This document shows positions 48,316 to 57,746 of a stretch of 64,000 nucleotides of DNA, one piece after another. The position numbers were made by a program, and so were the translations under genes. This DNA comes from a bacterium (GTDB lineage: Bacteria > Krumholzibacteriota > Krumholzibacteriia > LZORAL124-64-63). The stretch spans positions 372,001 to 436,000 of the forward strand of contig JADJYS010000002.1 in assembly GCA_016719645.1 (NCBI GenBank), read 5' to 3'. Each line of letters begins with the position of its first letter. Position 1 is the stretch's first letter. The notes beneath the pieces were generated by a model. The model was not told the DNA's origin, made no database searches, and worked only from the letters and a program-made list of their open reading frames with translations.

Positions 48316-49448
48316 GCCTGCGGCCGCTGGTCCTGCTGGATGCCTCGGCCGCGCGGCCGCCGTGCACGGGCGTGGCCTGGTCGATGGTCGAGCTCGTGGG
48401 CGCCCTGGCGTCCGAGGAGCGCGACCTGCGCTTCGCCCTGGCGACGCCCCATCCCGAGATCTTCGCCGGCCTCGACACGGCGCCGGGCCGCGCGCAGTGG
48501 GAACTGATCGCGCTGCCGCCCGGTCGGCTGGCGGCCGTCGGCTGGCGGCTGGAGAACCTGGCGCGCCGCCTCGGCGCCGGCGTCCTGCATGCCCTGACGA
48601 TCCCGCCGCCGCTGCGGTCCCCCTGCCCCCTGGCGGTCACCGTGCACGATCTGGCCTACCGTTCCCTGCCGGGGTCGGTGCCGGCGGCACGGCGCCTCTG
48701 GTACGCGGCGACCTTGCCGGCCGGGCTGCGCCGCGCCGATGCCGTGCTGGTCAACTCGGCTGCGACCGGCCGCGAGGTGGCGGCCGCATTTCCGTTCACG
48801 GCCGGCAAGATCCTGCCCACTCCCTTCGGCACGCCCGCCTGGACGGCGGGCCGCGAAGCCCCCCGCACGCGGCCCGCGGACGCGCCGTTCCTGTTCGTCG
48901 GCGCCCTGGAGCCCCGCAAGAATCTCGACAACATCCTGTCGGCCCTCGCGCTCCTGCGGGCGCGTCCCGGGAGCGGCGCGCCGCCGCCCCGCCTGCGCGT
49001 GATCGGTGCGCCCGGATGGCGCAACCGGGCGCTGCTGGCACGTTTGCGGCGGGAGGCGGCGGCCGGCGCCGTGGAGCTGGTCGGGTACCGCGACCGCGAT
49101 TCCCTCTGGGCCGCGATGGTTTCGGCCCGGGCCTTGCTATTTCCCTCCTTGCACGAAGGGTTCGGTTTCCCGATCTTGGAGGCGATGGCGGCCCACCTGC
49201 CGGTGATCACCTCGGATCGGGGGGCCATGCGGGAAGTGGCGGGTGACGCCGCCCTGCTGGTCGATCCCGAATCCCCTCGGGGCATCGCCGACGCCATGCA
49301 CAGGATCTCGAGCGAGCACGGGCTCGCCGATCGGCTGGTCCGCGCCGGGGAGGCGCGGATCCCGGTCTGGACCTGGCGCTCCACCGCCGAAAGGACGCTC
49401 GCCGCATACCTCAGGCTATTGGACGTACGCACCGACGGCGCCAATTAA
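48312..49448 (+). CDS. GT4-family glycosyltransferase (group 1, GT-B fold)
   Basis: A 378-residue GT-B enzyme from GTG 48312. The N-terminal acceptor domain has LTIPPPLRSPCPLAVTVHDLAY and LRRADAVLVNSAATGREVA. The donor domain has FLFVGALEPRKNLDNIL, VELVGYRDRDSLWAAM and the diagnostic LFPSLHEGFGFPILEAMA, the EX7E motif that binds the nucleotide sugar. It transfers a sugar, often mannose or a related hexose, onto a growing lipid-linked glycan at the cytoplasmic face. GTGA overlap with the Wzy-like gene implies coupled translation. Confidence 0.92.
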   Translation: MSLRPLVLLDASAARPPCTGVAWSMVELVGALASEERDLRFALATPHPEIFAGLDTAPGRAQWELIALPPGRLAAVGWRLENLARRLGAGVLHALTIPPPLRSPCPLAVTVHDLAYRSLPGSVPAARRLWYAATLPAGLRRADAVLVNSAATGREVAAAFPFTAGKILPTPFGTPAWTAGREAPRTRPADAPFLFVGALEPRKNLDNILSALALLRARPGSGAPPPRLRVIGAPGWRNRALLARLRREAAAGAVELVGYRDRDSLWAAMVSARALLFPSLHEGFGFPILEAMAAHLPVITSDRGAMREVAGDAALLVDPESPRGIADAMHRISSEHGLADRLVRAGEARIPVWTWRSTAERTLAAYLRLLDVRTDGAN

Positions 49449-49451
49449 TCG

Positions 49452-49480
49452 TTGCCACCTGCCCGGGGCTGACCTAGGGT
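49452..49480 (+). promoter_or_regulatory. Promoter of the WecA/TagO-like gene
   Basis: TTGCCA (49452-49457) and TAGGGT (49475-49480) with a 17-bp spacer, immediately after the GT4 stop. It gives the transferase its own transcript with a leader of about 45 nt. Confidence 0.45.
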
Positions 49481-49530
49481 ACGGCTGGCTCGTCCCGACG
49501 ACGGATCGACGGGAAGCCAAGGGGATCATT

Positions 49531-50817
49531 TTGAACAACCAGTCCATCGTCCTGGTCGCGGCCATGGTGGCCTTTGCGCTGTCGTGGCTCGTCCAGCCCC
49601 ATTTCCGCAGCCTGGGCTTCCTGACCGGGATCGTGGACCACCCCGGCTACCGCCGGACCCACCGCGAGCCCGTGCCGCGCACCGGCGGCATGGCCATCTT
49701 CATCTCCTTCTTCGTGACCCTGTTCATCCTGGACAACGTCGTCTTCCACCGGGCCCTGCCGTGGTCGTGGCTGGCCGTGCTCGGCGGTTCCGGCCTGGCG
49801 ATCCTGGCCCTCGGCGTCGGCGACGACCGCTTCCACATCCACGCGGAGAAGAAGCTCTACGGTCAGCTGCTGGTGATCATGGGCCTGATGGTCGCGGGGC
49901 AGCGGCTGCAGGTCATCGACCTGCCATTGTTCGGGACCTTCGATCTCGGCGGCTGGGCCTGGCCGGTCAGCCTGCTCTGGTACCTGGGCTTCATCAACTC
50001 GATGAACCTCATCGACGGCCTCGACGGCCTGGCCAGCGGCATCGGCACGCTGGCCTGCTGCGGCATCGTCGCGATCGCCGCCGCCCTGGGCGACGGGACC
50101 TCGCTGGTGTTCGCCTCGGCCCTCGGCGGGGCGACCCTCGCCTTCCTCTACTGGAACGTGAGCAGCCGCAAGATCTTCCTGGGCGATTCGGGCAGCATGT
50201 GGATGGGGCTCGTGCTGGCCATGCTGCTGATGCATCTGGGGCAGCGCGGCGGCGTGTCGCTGCTGCTGCTGCTGGCGCCGATGATCGTCCCGATCTGGGA
50301 CACCGGCACCACGATCATCCGCCGCTCGCGCAAGCGCGCCTCGATCTTCGAGGCGGACGACTACCACCTGCACCACCGCCTGGTGCGCCTGGGATTCCAG
50401 CCGAGCGCCGCCGTGCGTTTGCTGCTGCTGATCACCGCCGGCTCGATCATGTTCGGCCTGAGCGACTTCCTGGACCAGGCCTGGCTCGGCCTGCCCGCGC
50501 TGGCCTGCTGGCTGTGGCCGATCAAGATCTGGGGCGACCGCCGCCGGCACGAGGCGAGCGGGCCCTCGCTCGATTTCTTCAGCGAGCTGTTCTTCGTCCT
50601 CGGCCTCGACGACCAGGTCGAGGATTCCTTCCGGCGCCGCCGCCGCCAGGTGGCCGAGATCATCGACATCCAGGTCGAGCGCCAGAAGGTCGAGCGGATC
50701 GTGGCCGCGGCCGGCGGCGGCACGGCCGTCACCGAAACGCGCCACGAGGCCCCGCGCCCGGCGCGACCGGAAGCCGACGATGTCGTTCTCACCACTCCCC
50801 GACATCCTGCGGAGTGA
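49531..50817 (+). CDS. WecA/TagO-type undecaprenyl-phosphate sugar-1-phosphate transferase
   Basis: A 428-residue integral membrane enzyme with about 11 helices from TTG 49531 (AAGGGGA upstream). Catalytic motifs of the GT4/MraY superfamily are present: GVGDDRFHIHAEKKLYGQ (Asp98, Asp99), NSMNLIDGLDGLASG (Asp162, Asp165), FLGDSGSMWMG and DDYHLHHRL. The HIHAEKK and HLHH elements are those of WecA/TagO rather than MraY. It charges undecaprenyl phosphate with GlcNAc-1-P or a similar sugar and so starts glycan synthesis. A basic cytoplasmic C-terminal extension of about 90 residues (RRRRRQVAEIIDIQVERQK) is longer than in typical WecA. Its end overlaps the methyltransferase gene by 38 bp. Confidence 0.92.
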   Translation: MNNQSIVLVAAMVAFALSWLVQPHFRSLGFLTGIVDHPGYRRTHREPVPRTGGMAIFISFFVTLFILDNVVFHRALPWSWLAVLGGSGLAILALGVGDDRFHIHAEKKLYGQLLVIMGLMVAGQRLQVIDLPLFGTFDLGGWAWPVSLLWYLGFINSMNLIDGLDGLASGIGTLACCGIVAIAAALGDGTSLVFASALGGATLAFLYWNVSSRKIFLGDSGSMWMGLVLAMLLMHLGQRGGVSLLLLLAPMIVPIWDTGTTIIRRSRKRASIFEADDYHLHHRLVRLGFQPSAAVRLLLLITAGSIMFGLSDFLDQAWLGLPALACWLWPIKIWGDRRRHEASGPSLDFFSELFFVLGLDDQVEDSFRRRRRQVAEIIDIQVERQKVERIVAAAGGGTAVTETRHEAPRPARPEADDVVLTTPRHPAE

Positions 50818-51454
50818 CCTCGCCCGGTCGCGGGGCGGGGTCGTCCTCGAACTCGGCGCCGGCGACGGGCGTTTCACGCACGTCCTGGCCGAGGCGGGGG
50901 CGGACGTGATCCCCCTGGACTGCCGCCTGCCTTGCCCGGCGGGCGGCGTCCTGGGCGATGTGCGGGCGCTGCCGGTGCGGTCCGGCGCCGTGAGCCTTAT
51001 CGTGACGGCCAACCTGCTGCACCACCTCGGCAACGCCGTTGCGGCCGTCGCGGCCCTGACCGCCTGGCTGGAGTGCCTGGCCCCCGGCGGTTGCCTGCAC
51101 GTGCTGCAGGACGACCCGCTGGCCGACACTCCCGCGCGCCGCAACGACCGCGACCTGCGGGACTGGCTGGCGCGCCTGGTCCCGTCGCGGGGGCGCCTGA
51201 TCGCGCTCGAGGAACTGCGCGCGGCGCTGGCCGGCGCGGGCGGCCCAACCGGCGACCGTCTCGCCGGCTGGAGTTTCGGCCGCGAACTCAACCGCACCGC
51301 GCCGCCCGATCGCGACGCCGTGCTGGCGATGCTGCGCGGCGACGGCGGGAAGCCCGACCGCCGGACCGCCGCGCTCGCGGCGGCCATCGCGCAAGATGGG
51401 CTCGACTACGGCTGGTACTGGTGGGCGCGCTGGAGAGGAGGAGCGGCGTCGTGA
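50780..51454 (+). CDS. Class I SAM-dependent methyltransferase
   Basis: A 224-residue protein. Motif I is VLELGAGDGRFTHVL, the acidic loop is VIPLDC, and a later VTANLLHHLGN and LAPGGCLHVLQDD correspond to motifs of small-molecule class I methyltransferases. The second half is more variable. It starts inside the end of the WecA-like gene and overlaps the next gene by four bases, so the three form one translational unit. A sugar or glycan substrate is a reasonable guess from context only. Confidence 0.85.
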   Translation: MSFSPLPDILRSDLARSRGGVVLELGAGDGRFTHVLAEAGADVIPLDCRLPCPAGGVLGDVRALPVRSGAVSLIVTANLLHHLGNAVAAVAALTAWLECLAPGGCLHVLQDDPLADTPARRNDRDLRDWLARLVPSRGRLIALEELRAALAGAGGPTGDRLAGWSFGRELNRTAPPDRDAVLAMLRGDGGKPDRRTAALAAAIAQDGLDYGWYWWARWRGGAAS

Positions 51455-52758
51455 AGCGGAGATCGGTCACACCCTGGCGCGTCGCGCTCCCGGCGCTCGT
51501 GGTGGCGATGGGCCTGGGCCTGGTGCTGGGCGGCCGGCCCTCGCTCGTGGACTGGCGTGCGGCGCGGTCCGTGGTGTTCGAGAGCGACGACTGGGGCCTG
51601 TGCGGCTACGCGCCCGACACCGCCGCGCTGGCGCAGCTGGACCCGGCCGTCCTGCAGATCGGCAAGACCCCGCAGGCCTACCTTACCTCGACGCTGGAAG
51701 ACAGCACGGCCGTCGCGGCCCTGGCCGCCGTCCTGGCGGGCGCCCGCGGCCGTGATGGACGGCCGGCCGTCCTGCAGCCCAACTACATCATGGGCTGGCA
51801 AGCGCCGGTGCAGGGGGAGGGCGAGCCGGACGGGCGGCAGCTCCGCGACGGCATCCTGCCCGCCTTCCACCCCCGGTACCAGCGCCCCGGCCTGTGGGAC
51901 GCGGTGGAAGGGGCCGTCGCGGCCGGAGTCTGGTACCCCGAGTATCACGGGCTCTGGCACTTCGATCCCGGCGCCCGCGCCGCCCTGTGCGCGGCCGATC
52001 CCGCGGCGGCGGCGGCGGCGGCGCGGGGCCTGCTGCTGTTCCCCGGCAGCCACGAATCCTACGAACTGGACGACGCACGTCCGCTGCCCGTTCTGGCCGC
52101 GGAACTCGCCGCGGGGATGGCGGCGTTCGCCGGCGTGTTCGGCCGGGCGCCGGACGCGGTCATCGCGCCCGACTACCACTGGTCCCATCGGCACGAGCGG
52201 CTCTGGCGGGACGCCGGCCTCACGGTGGTGCAAGCCCAACGCGAGCAACGGCACCCCGACTACGAGGGCCTTTTCGGGCGCCTGCGCAAGGTCCTGGCCC
52301 GCGTCCTGCGCCGGGAGGGCGAGCACCGCCTGACCCACCTCGACCGCAACGCGCGCTTGGAAACGGCCCAGCTCGGCGATCCGGCGCTGGCGATGTCCCG
52401 CGCCCTGCGCGGTGTTCATCGCGCCTGGAGCCGAGGGGAACCCGCCATCGTCGAATCGCACCGCGTCAACTACGCCCATCTCGACCCGCGGGTCGCCGCC
52501 GACGGGCGGGAGGCTCTGGCGGGGCTCTTGGCGGCGCTCGGCCGGGAACCCCTCTTCCTGACCGACGTGGAGGTGGCGCGGCTGTCCCGAGGCGGCGTCT
52601 CCTGGCGCCGGGCGGGGGATGGGCTGCTGGTGCGGAACCTCACCCACACGCGGCGCCCGGTCGTGCTGCCGGGGGGCAGGCTCGTGTTCCTCGCCGCAGG
52701 CGAATCCGCGACCATCCGGGACGCGGCGAGCGGCCTGCCGCAGCAGGGGGGCGATTGA
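51451..52758 (+). CDS. Secreted or anchored polysaccharide deacetylase-like protein, function unassigned
   Basis: 435 residues from GTG 51451. An N-terminal hydrophobic segment (VALPALVVAMGLGLVLGG) would anchor or export it. The rest has scattered acidic/histidine motifs at strand ends: VVFESDDWGLCGY, LQPNYIMGW, WYPEYHGLWHFD, FPGSHESYELDD, IAPDYHWSHRHERLW and VESHRVNYAHLDPR. This spacing of D-D, H and R residues around a likely (beta/alpha) barrel resembles NodB-type carbohydrate deacetylases and their distant relatives, but no standard NodB motif set (TFDD, HxxxH) is exact. The position after the methyltransferase (GTGA overlap) suggests a role in modifying or trimming the exported polysaccharide. 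Confidence 0.6.
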   Translation: MKRRSVTPWRVALPALVVAMGLGLVLGGRPSLVDWRAARSVVFESDDWGLCGYAPDTAALAQLDPAVLQIGKTPQAYLTSTLEDSTAVAALAAVLAGARGRDGRPAVLQPNYIMGWQAPVQGEGEPDGRQLRDGILPAFHPRYQRPGLWDAVEGAVAAGVWYPEYHGLWHFDPGARAALCAADPAAAAAAARGLLLFPGSHESYELDDARPLPVLAAELAAGMAAFAGVFGRAPDAVIAPDYHWSHRHERLWRDAGLTVVQAQREQRHPDYEGLFGRLRKVLARVLRREGEHRLTHLDRNARLETAQLGDPALAMSRALRGVHRAWSRGEPAIVESHRVNYAHLDPRVAADGREALAGLLAALGREPLFLTDVEVARLSRGGVSWRRAGDGLLVRNLTHTRRPVVLPGGRLVFLAAGESATIRDAASGLPQQGGD

Positions 52759-52783
52759 CGGGTTCCGGCTCCCGTGGTAATAT
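52755..52783 (+). promoter_or_regulatory. Promoter of the first C25 protease gene
   Basis: TTGACG (52755-52760), overlapping the stop of the preceding gene, and TAATAT (52778-52783) with a 17-bp spacer. Confidence 0.55.
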
Positions 52784-52789
52784 GGAGTA

Positions 52790-52897
52790 AGTCGATCGGT
52801 AACGGGACGTTACCCGACAGGCCGATCGTTGCGGTTTCCGGCGGATGTGTTTCGCCCCGGCCTAGCCGGACACACCAGCCAGAAGGACAGCTCAGCA
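52790..52897 (+). other. Structured 5' leader of the first C25 protease gene
   Basis: About 108 nt. CGATCGG (52792-52798) pairs with CCGATCG (from 52821), closing a GTAACG-GGA-CGTTAC hairpin. A second stem-loop (TCCGGC...GCCGGA with GTGT/ACAC inside) follows before the weak ribosome site AGAAGGA. I match no known riboswitch class. Confidence 0.4.
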
Positions 52898-55800
52898 TTG
52901 CACCGGTACGCCGCCAAGCCCCGCCCTCGGCTCGCTGCCAGGAGTCTCTCCCCGCGGGAGGGACGGTGGTTCGCCGTGCTCCTGGCCGCCGCCATCGCCT
53001 GCTCCCTGCCCGCCGAGTGCCGCAGCGCCGCCGCCCCCGGCAACGGGGATCTCACCCTGCTCGTCAGGATCGCCGGACGCGATGCCGCGCCGGCGTCGGC
53101 GGCGAGCCTGCGCGCCCCCGGGCTGCCGACGCTGCCGGCCCGCGACCTGCTGATCCTGTTGCCGCCCGGCATGCGCGCGGTCGCGGCCGAAGTCACGCCG
53201 GCCGACGTGATCACGATCCTGCCCGCCGGCGACCTGACGCCCGGAGCCCCGCCGCAGTCGTCGGAGGGCGGACCCGGCGCCGGCCGGGACGCCGCGCTCG
53301 CCGACGACGCCTTCCCCGCCCTCTGGGGCGAACTCACCGGCCAGGCCGTCTGGCACGGCATGGGCCTGGCGACGGTGCGCGTCCATCCGGAGCGCCTGCG
53401 TCGCGACGGCGCCGGCGCGGCCTGGGACCGCCGGGAGTCCGTCGCGGGCTTCACGGTCCGCCTGCAACTGGCCGCCGACCCGGCGCCGCGGGCCGAGCGC
53501 CGGCGCAGCCGACCGGCCGGCGCGGACCCGCAGCCGGCGCTGTTGGCGCAGCGGCTGGCCAACCCCGCCGCCCGCGACGCCTACGCCCTCCCGCTGGCCA
53601 CCTCGGGGGACCGGGGCGCCGGCGACGCCTTCGCCCCGACGCTCGTGCCGAGCCTCGACGGTCCCGCGGTGGACATGGTCATCGTCACGACCGACGAGCT
53701 GGCGCCCGTCTTCCAGCAGCTGGCCGATTACAAGACCGCGCGCGGCCTGGCGACGGTGGTCAGGACGCTGTCCTGGATCGAGTCGACCTACCCCGCCGGC
53801 GAGGACCTGCCGGCGACGATCCGCGCCTTCCTGACCGACGCCTACGCCCTCTGGGGCGCCGACTACGCCCTGCTCGGCGGCGACGTCGACCTGCTGCCCG
53901 TGCGCATGATCTTCAACGCCTTCTATCCCTCGGGCACGGGCTCGACCATCCCGGTCGACCTCTACTACGGCGGCCTGGACGGCGACTGGAACGCGGACGG
54001 CGACCAGACGCCCGGCGAACCCTACTTCAACACCTACGATCCCGGCGACGCGGCCGACCTGGCCCCCGAGCTGAGCGTCGGGCGCGCGCCCGTCCGGTCG
54101 GTCGCGGAAGCCGAGGTCTTCGTGGGGAAGATCCTCGCGCACGAGCGCGACGCCGTCGGCCCGCACCTCGCCGAGGTGCTGTTCCTGAGCGAGGTGCTGT
54201 TCCCGAGCTCGTACACGCCCGGTACGCCGATCGAGATCGACGGCGCCGCTTACAGCGAGGCGATCTACAGCGAGGTCCTGGCGGGCAGGAGCGTGCCGGT
54301 CACGCGCCACTACGAGGCGAGCCCCCTGTGGCCCGGCTCGCTGCCCGAGACGAAGGCCGGCGTCCTGGCCGCGATGAACACGGGGCAGTACGGCTACATC
54401 AACCACATCGGGCACGGGTTCTTCTTCGACATGTCGGTCGGCGACCGGACCCTGGCGTTGACCGACGCGGCGGGCCTGACCAACGGCGAGCACGCCTTCA
54501 TCCTGAACAACCTGAACTGCGCCTCGGCGGCCTTCGACTACCATTCCATCATGGAACGCTTCATGACCAACGCCCACGGCGGCGCCGTGCTCGCGGTCGG
54601 CTCCTCCCGCGCCGCGTTCGCGCAGACGGCGGCCCTGTTCCAGAAGAGCTTCTACGCGGCCGTCTTCGAGGACGGCCAGCCTGCGGCCGGGGACGCGGTC
54701 GACGCCTGCCGGCTGGACTGGCTCGCCGCCTCGCAGCTCAACAGCGTCGAGCGCTGGACGCAGATGGCGATGGCGGTGCTCGGCGACCCGTCGTTGCAGC
54801 TCTGGACCGCCGCTCCGGCGGCGCTCGCGGTCACCGCGCCCGCGGCGCTGCCGCTGGGGCCGTCCTCGGTGCTGGTGGAGGTGCGCCGCGGCGGCGCGCC
54901 GCTGGCCGGCGCCCGGGTCTGCCTGCACAAGCCGGGCGACGTGCAGGCGACGGGCCTCACCGGGTCCGACGGGATCGCGGCGCTCGACGTCCTGCCCAAC
55001 AGCCCCGGGAACCTGACCCTGACCGTGACCGCCCGCAACAGCTTCCCGTACGAGGTCGCCGTCGGAGTCGGGGGCGCGGGTCAGCCCTACCTCGGCCTCG
55101 CGTCGCTGACGATCCACGACGACGGCGCGTTCGGGTCGGCGGGCGACGCCGACGGCGTCGCGGACGCGGGCGAAGTGATCGCCCTGCTGCCCGTGCTGCG
55201 CAACGGCGGCGACGCCCCGTCGCCGGCCCCGACGCCGCTGACGCTCGCCTGCGGCCTGACCGGCGTCACGCTGCTCGACGCCACCTGCACGGCGCCGGCG
55301 CTCGCGGCGGGGGAGAGCGGCCCCGCCGACGCGCCGCTGCTGATCGGCCTCGACCGCGACCTCGCCGACCGGACCGTGATGCTGTTCACCCTCGCCGGGC
55401 CCGGCGACGCCCTGTGCCGCGAGGACTTCACCCTGGAGATCGCCGCGCCGGCGCTCGCGCCGGGGATCCTGCGCTGGAACGACTACCCCTACGGCAACGG
55501 CAACGGCACCATCGAAGCCAACGAGGTGATCCGCGTCTGGTTCGACCTGCGCAACGAGGGCCGGGGGGGGGCGAGCGGCCTGACCGGTTGGCTGGAGGCC
55601 GGGACGCCCGGCGTCAGCATCACCTCCGGCACGACGACCTGGCCCCTGCTCGGACCGCGCAGCGAGGTGCAGCAGAACACGGAGTTCCTGCTGAGCATGA
55701 ACGCCATCTCGAACTCGCGCCGGGCCCGGCTGCACGTCGCCGACGGCCTGGGCCGCGAGCTGGTCCACGAGTTCGACTTCAGCCGGCCGGAACAGGCCGG

Positions 55801-57721
55801 TGTGCCGACGGTCGGCAGCCCGGCCGCGGGGACGGCCGCGATCACCTGGCCGCCGTCGACCGCGACCGACGTCGCGGGCTACCACGTGTACCGCTCGACC
55901 TCGCCGAACACGGGCTTCCAGCGCCTGACCGCCGGCCCCGTCGGCGGCGGTTTCTACCAGGACCGGGGGCTCGACCCCCTGACCCGCTACTACTACCGCG
56001 TGACCGCCCAGGACTCCTCGGGTCTCGAGGGACGGCAGTCTTCCGTCAGCTCCTTCGACTCCTCGCCGGCGGAGATCGCCGGCTTCCCGCTGTTGATGAA
56101 CGCCGAGACCTCCAGCCACGTCGCCGTCGGCGACATCGACGGCGACGGCGACCTGGACATCGTGACCGCGGCCGACGCCATCTACGCCTGGGACGCCGAG
56201 GGGCGGGAGCTGCGCGACGGCGACGCGAACCCCGCGACCAGCGGCCCCTTCATCAGCATCGGCCAGACCTGGACGCCGGCCGCCGTCACGCTGGCCGACC
56301 TGACGCCCCACCCCGGCCTGGAGATCGTCGCCTCGTGCCGCAGCGGCAGTTCCATCTACGTCTTCCAGGGCGACGGCACCACGGCCCCCGGCTGGCCGCG
56401 CCCGCTCAACGCCTGGAACTGGGCCGCCCCCGCCGTGGCGGACCTCGACGGCGACGGCGACGCCGAGATCGTGGTCACCTCGACCGCCGGGGTCACCTAC
56501 GTGTGGCATCACGACGGCAGCGACTTCTTCGACGGCGACGCCAACCCGGCCACCGTCGGCGTCTTCCAGGTCCGCAGCGGCGAATCCTACCAGTACGGCG
56601 CGCCGTTGCTGGTCGACGTGAACCACGACGGCCGGCGCGAGGTGGTCGTCGTCTCGCGCTACCTCAACGGCGCGGTCGACAAGGTGCACGCCCTGGGCAA
56701 CGACGCCGTCGACGTCGCGGGCTGGCCCTACACGCTGGGCGCCTGGTCCTCGTCCATCTGTTCGCCCGCGGCCGGCGACCTCGACGGCGACGGCGTGCTC
56801 GAGATCGTCTTCGTCACCGAAAACGACAAGCTCCACGTCCTGGACGAGACGGGGCACGCGGTGGCGCCCTTCCCGCTGTCGTTCACGGCGAACAGCGGGC
56901 AGGCCGGCATCCCCTGCCCGTCGCCCGCCCTCGGCGACCTGGACGGGGACGGGATCCTGGACATCGTGGCGGTCAAGGTGGTCGACAGCCACACCGCGTA
57001 CCTCTGCGCCTACCGCAAGAGCGGCGCGCTGCTTCCCGGCTGGCCCCAGCCGTTGGCGAGCAACTCGGAATCCTCGCCGCTGGTCGGCGACATCACCGGC
57101 GACGGCCACCCCGACGTGGTGTTCGGCATCGGCGGCGGCACCGACACCTCGCCCAACCACATCTACGGCTTCCGGCACGACGGCACCGCGGTGCCGGGCT
57201 TCCCGCTGGTGGTGGGCGGACCCGTCCGCGCCACTCCGGCCCTGACCGACCTGGACCGCGACGGCGACGTGGACCTCGTCTACGGGGGCTGGGACCGGGC
57301 GATGCACGTCTGGGACCTGGGGCAGCCCTGGCTCCCCGAGAACATGCCCTGGCCGACCTTCCACGGGAACAGCGCGCGCACGGGCGTCTGGACGCTGCAC
57401 GACACCTCCACCGGCGCGGGAGCGCCGGCGCCGGGCCCGCGCCTGACCCTGCGCCGGAACGTCCCGAACCCCTTCAATCCCGCCACCCGCATCGGGTTCG
57501 AACTGCCGGCGGGGTTCCGGGGCGAGGTCGCCCTGACCGTCTACGACGCGCTGGGCCGGGAAGTCCGCCATCTGCTGAAGGATGTCCTGGCCGCCGGCAG
57601 CCACGAGGTCGTCTGGCGCGGGGAGGACGACGCCGGGAGGCCCGTCGCCTCGGGTGTCTACCTGTACCGGCTGCGCTCGTCGGCCGGCGAGGCCGCCGGC
57701 AAGATGTCGCTGGTGCGTTGA
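52898..57721 (+). CDS. Large secreted C25 (gingipain-like) cysteine protease with FG-GAP repeats and FlgD-like sorting tail
   Basis: About 1607 residues. TTG 52898 is preferred (AGAAGGA upstream, then a basic stretch and the signal helix WFAVLLAAAIACSLPAE); an earlier in-frame TTG at 52829 lacks a ribosome site. A propeptide-like region precedes the C25 peptidase domain (about 255-640) with catalytic His506 in INHIGHGFFFD and Cys541 in LNNLNCASAAFDY. Next come Ig-like modules, a fibronectin III-like module (near 965-1050), and six FG-GAP/VCBS repeats (DIDGDGDLDIV, DLDGDGDAEIV, DLDGDGVLEIV, DLDGDGILDIV, DITGDGHPDVV, DLDRDGDVDLV) that probably bind calcium. The end is the PNPFNP-type tail of about 85 residues. 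It should be exported and surface-held or released. Cleavage specificity cannot be read. Confidence 0.93.
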   Translation: MHRYAAKPRPRLAARSLSPREGRWFAVLLAAAIACSLPAECRSAAAPGNGDLTLLVRIAGRDAAPASAASLRAPGLPTLPARDLLILLPPGMRAVAAEVTPADVITILPAGDLTPGAPPQSSEGGPGAGRDAALADDAFPALWGELTGQAVWHGMGLATVRVHPERLRRDGAGAAWDRRESVAGFTVRLQLAADPAPRAERRRSRPAGADPQPALLAQRLANPAARDAYALPLATSGDRGAGDAFAPTLVPSLDGPAVDMVIVTTDELAPVFQQLADYKTARGLATVVRTLSWIESTYPAGEDLPATIRAFLTDAYALWGADYALLGGDVDLLPVRMIFNAFYPSGTGSTIPVDLYYGGLDGDWNADGDQTPGEPYFNTYDPGDAADLAPELSVGRAPVRSVAEAEVFVGKILAHERDAVGPHLAEVLFLSEVLFPSSYTPGTPIEIDGAAYSEAIYSEVLAGRSVPVTRHYEASPLWPGSLPETKAGVLAAMNTGQYGYINHIGHGFFFDMSVGDRTLALTDAAGLTNGEHAFILNNLNCASAAFDYHSIMERFMTNAHGGAVLAVGSSRAAFAQTAALFQKSFYAAVFEDGQPAAGDAVDACRLDWLAASQLNSVERWTQMAMAVLGDPSLQLWTAAPAALAVTAPAALPLGPSSVLVEVRRGGAPLAGARVCLHKPGDVQATGLTGSDGIAALDVLPNSPGNLTLTVTARNSFPYEVAVGVGGAGQPYLGLASLTIHDDGAFGSAGDADGVADAGEVIALLPVLRNGGDAPSPAPTPLTLACGLTGVTLLDATCTAPALAAGESGPADAPLLIGLDRDLADRTVMLFTLAGPGDALCREDFTLEIAAPALAPGILRWNDYPYGNGNGTIEANEVIRVWFDLRNEGRGGASGLTGWLEAGTPGVSITSGTTTWPLLGPRSEVQQNTEFLLSMNAISNSRRARLHVADGLGRELVHEFDFSRPEQAGVPTVGSPAAGTAAITWPPSTATDVAGYHVYRSTSPNTGFQRLTAGPVGGGFYQDRGLDPLTRYYYRVTAQDSSGLEGRQSSVSSFDSSPAEIAGFPLLMNAETSSHVAVGDIDGDGDLDIVTAADAIYAWDAEGRELRDGDANPATSGPFISIGQTWTPAAVTLADLTPHPGLEIVASCRSGSSIYVFQGDGTTAPGWPRPLNAWNWAAPAVADLDGDGDAEIVVTSTAGVTYVWHHDGSDFFDGDANPATVGVFQVRSGESYQYGAPLLVDVNHDGRREVVVVSRYLNGAVDKVHALGNDAVDVAGWPYTLGAWSSSICSPAAGDLDGDGVLEIVFVTENDKLHVLDETGHAVAPFPLSFTANSGQAGIPCPSPALGDLDGDGILDIVAVKVVDSHTAYLCAYRKSGALLPGWPQPLASNSESSPLVGDITGDGHPDVVFGIGGGTDTSPNHIYGFRHDGTAVPGFPLVVGGPVRATPALTDLDRDGDVDLVYGGWDRAMHVWDLGQPWLPENMPWPTFHGNSARTGVWTLHDTSTGAGAPAPGPRLTLRRNVPNPFNPATRIGFELPAGFRGEVALTVYDALGREVRHLLKDVLAAGSHEVVWRGEDDAGRPVASGVYLYRLRSSAGEAAGKMSLVR

Positions 57722-57746
57722 AACACCATTTTCGCCGCGCCGGCTA

